A program made the translations under genes and the position numbers. DNA of 64,000 nt from Monomorium pharaonis (lineage: Eukaryota > Arthropoda > Insecta > Hymenoptera > Formicidae), in contig NC_050467.1 in NCBI RefSeq assembly GCF_013373865.1, positions 7,773,237 through 7,837,236 on the forward strand, read 5' to 3'. Positions within the stretch are counted from its first letter, which is position 1, and each line of letters starts with the position of its first letter. The notes under the pieces were generated by a model. It made no database searches and was not told where the DNA came from. It saw nothing but the letters and a program-made list of their open reading frames with translations. Below are positions 56,885-64,000 of the stretch, piece by piece.

Positions 56885-57262
56885 TATCTATGAATTCCGA
56901 GTCCGATCGTCAGGTCGAAACCGAGATGTCCCTACTAGCAAAATACATTAACGGTATAATGACTAATACTGGCTAAATATTGGGCATCGCTACTACTACC
57001 GGAAATTTCGGGAGATATTATCTTTAACATCAGGGCTGAATAGATAGAACAGAATATAGGAAGAGGTTTTTAGTGGGTAGGCTATGGGGGCAGTATCTCC
57101 CGCGATGTGCCCCCATAGAATCCCACACTATCCGGGTGTACGGGCACCCGGATGTCTTTGGCCTCTTGGTGGTTGATAACTACAAAGTTATCCTTCCAAG
57201 ATGGTCAGGTTGAAGATTTTCCTCTTCCTCGTTAAAAAACAAAAAAAAAAAAAAACAAAAAC
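56885..57262 (+). mobile_element. Retroelement 3' end (SINE or truncated LINE), right arm
   Basis: Mirror of 50002-50395 with hairpin CCGGGTGTACGGGCACCCGG and a poly(A) at 57235-57262 interrupted by C, where the left arm has a pure T-run. Confidence 0.55.
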
Positions 57263-58139
57263 GAGACCATCATTCGGCACGTCGGACTCTACGCTTTCAT
57301 TTGCGAAACAATTGACATCGACCCCGCTGTAAACCTTCCGAATAAATATATATATTAATTGTCATGATGTTGATTTCTCTCGCCCCCACCCCCCCCCCCC
57401 CACCACTGCCCCTCCCGCTCGTGCGTGTGTATTCGTCGGTTTACCAGCGTCGAGTTTTTCGAAAAAGTTTTTATTTATAATAATACATTTAGTTGTAATA
57501 GAATATTTATTTGTCTGTTTTACATTATTCTTAGTTATGAATACTGGCCAAAGAATAATAATACAGTAGATGTTTCAGTTCATATAAATATCCATTGTTA
57601 TATTTGGTGCAAAATATTCTGATATCATTATTTTTGTAGAGAAGGTTAATGCGTGCGCGTGTAATTCTTCATTTAAAATAATCGTTAGTTTAATAATTAA
57701 AGTTAGATTTTGGTTGGAATAAGAAGGTCTGTGATATTACTTGGGCTAAATTAGATGATGTTTTATCTTAGGTATAAGATGTGTTTTTTTACAGTATACT
57801 ATATATCACTTATATTATATGTATCATTTTGATTGAATTTGATGAAGAGTATTATCTTGGATTTATTTGATACATAAACAAATGTGATTTTTTCCAACCA
57901 TAAAGATATACTATATATGTCACTCAGGTGAAATTTAATCAAAAGTCCTACCTTGGATTTGCTATTTCTTTCCTTAAAGAAAAACCATACATTTGGCGCC
58001 TTTTTTTTACCTTTTTTAAAAAGGTAATTTTCTTCGGATATAACGGATATATTTTGCAGTGTTTATAGACCACTTAAGTTGAATTTGATTAAAAGGATCA
58101 TCTTGGATTGATGTAATTTTTTTCCTTAAATTTAAATTT

Positions 58140-59080
58140 AATCAATTATATATTGATGGTGATGATTAAATAGATAAGGTGTGACGTAGACTTGTTCATC
58201 GGTTAAATATTGATAACGTTGTAAGGATAAGAACCATCTTTTGTCACCAAGGTTTGTCACCGGAAATTATATACGTTACTAGTAAAGTAAAGAATAAAAA
58301 TTAGTATTATTAAAAACATTTATTGAAAATTTTATTCGAGCTAATTAACAGTTGTGAATATTGATTGACAATTACAGCAACATTTCACTGATCCACAATT
58401 CTATGTCACACAACATCTCATCTATCTCATCGACGCCAGTGTAAAATCTGAGCTCGTTACTCACTGATTAATTAATTTTTCATTGGTGTTGATGATTAAA
58501 TAAATGAAGTGTGACGTAGAGTTGTGCATCGGTTAAATATTGATAACGTTGTAAGGATAAGAACCATCCTTTGTCACCAAGGTACCGGCAATTATGTACG
58601 TTACTACTAAAGTAAAGAATACAAATTAGTATTTAAAGTTTTATTCAAACTAATTAATAAGTTGTGAATATTGATTGACAATTACAGCAACATTTAACTG
58701 ATCCACAATTCTATATCGCACGACATCTCGTCTATCTCATCGACACCAGTGTAAAATCTGAGTTATGTTACCCTCTGTTTAATTAATTTTACACTGTTGA
58801 TGCTGGTGGTTAAATAGATGAGGTGTGACACGTAGAGTTGTGCATTGGTTTGCAATATTGAGAACGTTGTAAGGATAAGTTCTTTTGTCACCAAGGTACC
58901 TGTAATTATACATACATTACTAATAAAGCAAAGAATAAAAATTAGTATTATAAAAAACATTTATTTACAGTTTTATTAAAGCAGATTAAAAGCTGTACAT
59001 ATCGATTGTAAATTACAGCAACATTTAACTGTTGCACACATCTTATCTGTCTCATCGACGCCAGTGTAAAATTGAATCAG
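58140..59080. repeat. Three tandem copies of a 300-bp unit, right arm
   Basis: Inverted copy of 48190-49130 with the same three units. Confidence 0.75.
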
Positions 59081-59330
59081 AGAGTAACATAGCTCAGTTA
59101 AATGTTTAATATATATGTATAATAATAAAATAACAATACGAGAATATTTACCATATAAATTTCATATATTACACATATTTGCAATCGAAATTTGTATTAT
59201 AACCTCATCCTGCATGTCCTGCACGTCACTTACAATTAGAACGAGTCACTGGCTAACCCACGTGACCCAATAAGAATACACGCAGGAGCACGCCGGAGAG
59301 AGAGAAGGAAATAAATCTTAAGGTCCTCAC

Positions 59331-59469
59331 ACATGAACTGACATTACCATATGAGTAAGGTTTCGATCACTCACGTACTTGATTCAGCCGGTTACGGTTA
59401 CGGTCGCCCAATTCTGCAACGCGTCGAAACCTTAATGTTATGGATATGTCAATTCATGTGTGAGGGCCT
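59331..59469. mobile_element. Mirror copy of the AGGCCCTTACACATGAA MITE
   Basis: Inverted copy of 47802-47950 with TTA/TAA flanks; about 10 bp shorter by my count. Confidence 0.65.
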
Positions 59470-60036
59470 TTACGTCGTCCGTCGCTTTTCAATGTCGCTT
59501 TTCTACGTCCCACAGTGGGAGAAAACGAGACGTTAGGCGACAAAAATCTGTAACTACGTCAATTTTCAATGGGAAATAATTGAAACTTGGTATCCTACAA
59601 GCTTTTTGGTCGCTAAATCTGAATCCACTGCTAAAAATTAAAAATTTGATATAGCAAATCCACTATGACCAAACAAAAGTGCTACTGAAATGATTTCGGG
59701 GTACATTATATCGATCTAAAAATTAAAAACTCACACTAGTACGACGTAGCATATGACTCTGAACAGCGTTCAGAGACACTACCGTGTCTCCCGATAAACT
59801 CTAAATGTTCTTATGTGTAATTCTTATTGTTGATATATTTTAAATTAGCAACATTCCCAACATTAATACTAAAAATAATAATTAGGCTCTTGTAATTCAA
59901 TTAAAACAAGAAGAATAATAAGAGTCAGCACAATTAAGATATGTGTGTGCAAATTAATTTTGTTTATTGTTAAATACGTTTAAACGAATTGCAACGCGAA
60001 CGCAATTTAATACATTAAATGATTAATATAATTTCC

Positions 60037-60374
60037 TTCTCTATAAGAGAGTTAACCTACCTATCGGTAGTGGCGCGCATTCATTGGCAGACGAGCGCGA
60101 GGGTGCCTCATGTAGCGAAGGATCGTCACATAATGTTTTTACAGGATTAAGACGCGGCTAGGCTAGGCTAGGTTATATATGATTACGGGTTCACACTCGT
60201 TTTAATTGAGTGAGAAATTTTACCCCCAAAAGTCGAGTACGTATAGTTATATATAATTTTATATAAGTTTGAATACTGATCGTACACATAAAATTATGTA
60301 TAATTATATATAGATATACGTTTATGATTTACATTATACATAAATATATATATAAATATACATATACGGATACA
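60037..60374. other. No gene seen
   Basis: AT-rich. GGCTAGGCTAGGCTAGGTTA at about 60155 is a short degenerate repeat similar to a telomere-type motif. Confidence 0.4.
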
Positions 60375-60376
60375 TA

Positions 60377-60653
60377 CACTGAGAAAAAAATTTCTTTAAA
60401 TACATTTAAGAAACTCGGTTTTCTTATTACAAAGAAATGATTTATTTCAGTTTAATAATGATACTATTGATGTCATTAAATCATTACTTAGAGGAACAAA
60501 ATCAAAAATGTACGAAATGATTTACTTAAAAGAATAAAATATTTATTTGCTAGCATACATTGTTTAGTTGCTGTAAAAAAATATTTGTTTGCATCAAAGA
60601 ATTCTATTTCAAGAAAATGCATTTTCTTGATTAAAAGAATTTTTTTCTCAGTG
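60377..60653. mobile_element. 277-bp MITE, CACTGAGAAAAAAATT ends, TA flanks
   Basis: CACTGAGAAAAAAATTTCTT is mirrored by AAGAATTTTTTTCTCAGTG, with TA on both sides (60375-60376 and 60654-60655). The inside is AT-rich and noncoding. The ends resemble the element at 3229-3560. Confidence 0.75.
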
Positions 60654-60654
60654 T

Positions 60655-60655
<1 letters not shown>

Positions 60656-60700
<45 letters not shown>
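60656..60700. repeat. (AT)n microsatellite
   Basis: Alternating AT run directly after the MITE. Confidence 0.9.
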
Positions 60701-61364
60701 TAAATTATACATTATTACACACACAAATTAGTACTAAAAAATTAAATAATAAATAATATGATGAATGAAAAAAAAAATGTATTTGTGCGTGTAATAACGT
60801 ATAATTTAAAATATAATATTTATTTTGTTATGTATTAACAAATATTTAATAAATATATATATATATATAAATAACCACGTTAATAATATTTCTTGAATAC
60901 TATAAAATAAAATATATATTTTAATCACTACCCACACAGCACACTTTATCCTAGGGATGTCCCTAGGATGTCGTTTTGGGATATCGCAATATCGTTGTAT
61001 ATCCGTGGACCGTCTGTAATATCTGAGGGATATCCAAGGAATGCACAAATGTCCGCCGATTTGACATCCTGTAGATATCTCAAACGATATCCAGAGGATG
61101 TCCAAGGGATTTCCTGAGATATTGTAATATACCCTAGTGAAAAAATTGGTCAGAATTAAAAAAATTTTTTTCAGGATTTCTGATAAATGTTTCGATTTTT
61201 TATAATTGAAATGTTTCTCGGAAAAACTTTAAAAATAAAAAATTTTGATTAATTAAAAAAATTTTTGAATTTTTTTAAGTATTTTTGAGAGTTTCTAAGA
61301 ATTGAAAAGAACTTGAACAAAAAATAAAAAATTCTAATTATTTTTACGGCAATTTTGTAAGAGA

Positions 61365-61960
61365 AAGAAGACTATAATATAACATGTTTCAGCCAAGCCA
61401 CAGTCGTACCTGTTAAAGCATGTTTAATAGTTTAATATCTCTATACCTGAAAAAACGGTCACCCATCCAAGTGTCAACCCTCGCCGATGTCGCTTGACTT
61501 CGAAGACCGTACGCATTCTAACGCTTTGTGGTGATCCATAAAAACTTCTTGTTTATGGATTCATATTTGTTATAGATCATTACAATAGATGTCAGAAGGA
61601 TAAAACATGTATAGTTAACTTATATTTTTATAAATAAATATGAAGTTTTACCATTTTTTTTACTTTTTTTACTATTTTTATATATGCGCGCAAAATAGTA
61701 TGTAGACTAACTTATTAAAAAATCTGTTTTTGCTCTGTTTGTATAAAATAAAAAAATTTTTTTAATGTCATTTTTTATAATTTTTTAGTATATGTGGCAT
61801 ATTATTAATATGCCACATTGTTTCCATAAGTGTATTTTTTTTATGTTTTGACGTTTTAATCTACGTTTCTTAAAGATTTAATTTACACTTTTGTCACTCT
61901 TTTGTTACATTATAATTAACTTTCCCTTTACACTTGATTTATGCTCCATTAATTGTAGAG
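61365..61960 (-). repeat. 5S-bearing repeat, copy 4, inside the GGATATCC MITE
   Basis: Minus-strand copy closely matching 1100-1680, from the GAAGACTATA end through the 5S-like part to GATTTATGCTCCATT. Confidence 0.7.
61449..61512 (-). repeat. 5S rRNA-like segment, copy 4
   Basis: Minus strand reads GGTCTTCGAAGTCAAGCGAC, then ACTTGGATGGGTGACCG, then TTTTTTCAGG. The C-box part matches 5S rRNA very well. Confidence 0.78.
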
Positions 61961-62231
61961 ATAAAAAAGATATGGGATATTATTTGGATGTAATAGGATA
62001 TCGTAAGATATTAATGAATATCTTACAATATCTTATAATATTTTAAGATATTTTTGGGGGATATCGAAATATATTAATAAGGTATCATATGATATCTTAA
62101 GATATTTTACGATATTTTAAGATATTTTTGTAGGATATCCCGGGAGTTACTGATTGAGATATCCGTGGGATCGCCTTCGTCTGTCTGGGATAATTTGGGA
62201 TATCCTCAGGATAAAGTGTGCTGTGTGGGTA

Positions 62232-62577
62232 TATATTATTATATATATATATTATAATCATTGCTATCATTGATTCTATTATTTATTATTTTATTTTTTA
62301 ATATTAATGTAAATTATTGTCTTAAAATTATAATAAATTAATTATGATAAAAATGTAACTTAAATCATAATAAAAATTTGTAATAAGTTATTAAATACAC
62401 AAATGAAAATAGAAAGAGCTGACGAGTTAGCAAAAGATATATAAATAATAAGGATATAAATTATTAAGTGGCTTCCACGCTACCCATGAGGTGCCACTAA
62501 TAGCGCGTTAGGTTTTTTTACGTGGACCTTCGCCAATAGCCCTATTATACCACATTTAATTTAATCTTTGTTACTGT
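62232..62577. other. No gene; short inverted motif near 62470
   Basis: AGTGGCTTCCACGCTACCC is followed by GGTGCCACT at 62492-62500, an imperfect inverted pair that could be part of a transposon end. The rest is AT-rich. Confidence 0.35.
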
Positions 62578-63066
62578 TAACACATCTATTTATAGGTGTG
62601 AGGTCTAGAGTTTTAGACCGGTTTTTAATTATTATTTTAACACATCTATTTTTTATAGATGTGAGGTCTAGCGTACCAGACCGGTTTTTAATTACTACTT
62701 AACACATCTATTTTTTATAGATGTGAGGTCTAGCGAACCAGACCGGTTTTTAATTACTACTTAACACATCTATTTTTTATAGATGTGAGATCTAGCGAAC
62801 CAGACCGGTTTTTAATTACTACTTAACACATCTATTTTTTATAGATGTGAGGTCTAGCGAACCAGACCGGTTTTTAATTACTACTTAACACATCTATTTT
62901 TTATAGATGTGAGGTCTAGCAAACCAGACCGGTTTTTAATTACAACACATCTATTTTTTGTAGATGTGAGGTCTAGCGAACCAGACCGGTTTTTAATTAT
63001 TACTTAACACATCTATTTTTTATAGATGTGAGGTCTAGCGAACCAGACCAGTTTTTAATTACTACT
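62578..63066. repeat. Tandem array, eight units of about 61 bp, each with two hairpins
   Basis: The unit reads ACACATCTATTTTTTATAGA, TGTGAGGTCTAGCGAACC, then AGACCGGTTTTTAATTACTA. Within each unit CACATCTAT pairs with ATAGATGTG, and GGTCT pairs with AGACC. The first unit is the most divergent. Differences fall mostly in loops and linkers (GCGTACC, GCGAACC, GCAAACC), and the stems are mostly kept. Confidence 0.88.
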
Positions 63067-63179
63067 TCAACTGCTTTAAATTGCTACACTTAGTAATAAA
63101 TGTAAAAATAATAATACTGTTCACAAATAAAAATAATAATGTCCAAAGGAGAAATTAAGTGTAATTTCAATAATGGATA

Positions 63180-64000
63180 TTATTGCATTGAAGACGAAGA
63201 ACCAGCAATTGCATCAGCAGCATACAAAGTTAAAGAGCTTTTTTCCTTTTCAGGACGAGCTGCATACAATTTGTCGGACGATATGCGATACAAATGCTGT
63301 TCAGTCACTGGCATGTTAACAGCTGCTTCGTTCCTCGTCCTCAACGCTGATTTTAGTACGCAAATGGCATTAACAGAGGTCGAGGAAAGTTTGTTGCGGT
63401 TTTTGTTTTTTAAATCGGTTAAAATTGAAAACGTTCTCTCCGGATCTGCATTTGAATTAGGAAGAGATCGAACAGCGCTCAAAACATATCTCAATGTGGG
63501 ATACTTGTAAGTGTTATTCGACAAATTGCGCTGCAAGATCTCTTTCCACATTTCATCGAAATTTAATTTTGATAAATTGTGTTTCTTTTCAGTAGTAAAA
63601 TCAGATGACAATGTAAGCCACTCTTTTTTTAATAATTCTTCATCGAAGCCACCGAGAGTTCTCGCAACGAACAAAACATGTTGGAACGATGCCTCTCTAT
63701 TATTATCAAATAAAGATAAATATGGTTTAAAAACTTGTAATTTATTCAAAAAAATATTTTTAATTGGCAATCTTTTACGTATCTCCTCCGCAGCAGAAAC
63801 ATAAAATTGTAAACAATTCTGGCGAATAGTTTTAACAGTATCAATATTACCTTTCATTGTTAGATCATCGAGATACTCCTCACAGTCGGATCCAACAAAG
63901 ATTTCATTAAAATTTTTCTGAATTTCTTTCTCCGAAAATGTAATATTTGTGGCTACATCTTTTAGATAATCTTTTTTAACAAAATTTTGGCAGATTTGGG
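63180..64000 (-). CDS. hAT-family transposase, C-terminal part, 5' end beyond the window
   Basis: The minus-strand frame is open from the window edge to a stop at 63180, about 273 residues. The conserved C-terminal hAT dimerisation region is clear: YPTLRYVLSAVRSLPNSNAD, then ERTFSILTDLKNKNRNKLS and VNAICVLKSALRTR. Upstream parts (FKPYLSLFDNNREASF, FDEELLKKEWLTLSSDF) fit the helical region that precedes it. The last part after the dimerisation domain is Ser-rich (SSLTLYAADAIAGSSSSMQ). No break is visible here. The tandem hairpin array begins about 110 bp past the stop and could be the element's 3' subterminal region. It could be an autonomous hAT or a domesticated copy; the N-terminal zinc finger and catalytic Asp lie outside the window. 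Confidence 0.82.
   Translation of the reverse strand, partial: QICQNFVKKDYLKDVATNITFSEKEIQKNFNEIFVGSDCEEYLDDLTMKGNIDTVKTIRQNCLQFYVSAAEEIRKRLPIKNIFLNKLQVFKPYLSLFDNNREASFQHVLFVARTLGGFDEELLKKEWLTLSSDFTTEKKHNLSKLNFDEMWKEILQRNLSNNTYKYPTLRYVLSAVRSLPNSNADPERTFSILTDLKNKNRNKLSSTSVNAICVLKSALRTRNEAAVNMPVTEQHLYRISSDKLYAARPEKEKSSLTLYAADAIAGSSSSMQ

Larger units (their letters stand above)
55987..60036. repeat. Right arm of a 4-kb inverted duplication
   Basis: Inverted copy of 47231-51278, with the same order of parts. Its inner end is cut by the Jockey LINE. The left arm continues for at least another 68 bp (51279-51346), so the missing piece of the right arm should lie in the gap. Confidence 0.85.
60931..62229. 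mobile_element. 1.3-kb MITE, CCCACACAGCACAC ends, GGATATCC arrays
   Basis: CCCACACAGCACACTTTATC is mirrored by the right end GTGTGCTGTGTGGG, with TA on both sides (60929-60930 and 62230-62231). Both end regions repeat GGATATCC, GGATGTCC and GATATC many times (60950-61130 and 61970-62215). The middle carries a complete 5S-bearing repeat. No transposase. Confidence 0.82.

Noticed and set aside
62578..63066. CRISPR-like array (regular units, hairpins)
   Set aside because: The genome is an insect's, the units are direct tandem copies without unique spacers, and there are no cas genes.

Overview
This window is eukaryotic and almost certainly from an insect. It is AT-rich, has spliced genes with GT-AG introns, contains a short run of the insect telomere motif TTAGG, and is dominated by transposons of arthropod type (Harbinger, ISL2EU-like, hAT, Jockey, I-like LINE and many foldback MITEs). 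The transposon flavour would fit Hymenoptera, perhaps an ant, but that is inference. A 500-base run of N at 51347-51846 marks a scaffold gap. I see no rRNA locus, no functional tRNA and no large conserved host gene. It reads as a repeat-rich accessory region with a few small unrecognised genes.

Layout. 1-4300 is AT-rich repeat, including two copies of a repeat that carries a piece of 5S rRNA. 4306-15797 holds three large palindromes in a row: 1.9 kb with TA flanks, 2.7 kb, and 5.9 kb. The third carries two near-identical, divergently transcribed copies of a four-exon gene for an RGG-box protein. 16278-23019 has a degenerate Harbinger transposon (a spliced Myb/SANT-like gene and a frameshifted HARBI1-type transposase, tail to tail), followed by a terminal-repeat element split by a 505-bp hAT MITE with a perfect 8-bp target duplication. 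23215-25543 looks like a solo LTR (TG...CA, 4-bp duplication) with its own small spliced transcription unit on the minus strand. 25882-26415 is a palindrome built from smaller palindromes.

28135-34762 is a five-layer nest. A 5'-truncated LINE (11-bp duplication) was split by a 5.9-kb ISL2EU-like DNA transposon (AT duplication) that encodes an intact THAP-DDE transposase and a broken SWIM/YqaJ nuclease. The first exon of the nuclease gene was then split by a MITE, which holds a second MITE, which holds a third carrying a tRNA-like segment. 34889-38476 has more elements whose ends resemble CCCAG-TAGC and whose subterminal regions repeat short motifs. 39582-44650 is a long but dead I-like LINE with RNase H.

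47231-60036 is an inverted duplication with about 4.05-kb arms, each carrying the first coding exon of an unrecognised secreted protein gene with its TATA box. The centre holds the gap and a Jockey LINE whose ORF2 is intact. 60377-62229 has two further MITEs, one holding another 5S-bearing repeat. 62578-63066 is an eight-unit tandem array in which every unit can fold into two hairpins. It lies just downstream of the C-terminal part of a hAT transposase that runs off the window.

The strongest themes are pervasive inverted-repeat architecture, and a group of MITEs with similar termini (CCCAG/CCCAC...AGC, mostly between TA dinucleotides) whose subterminal arrays use a different short motif in each subgroup (TGACGTCA, GGATATCC, AGATATCT, or CTGCTG-type).
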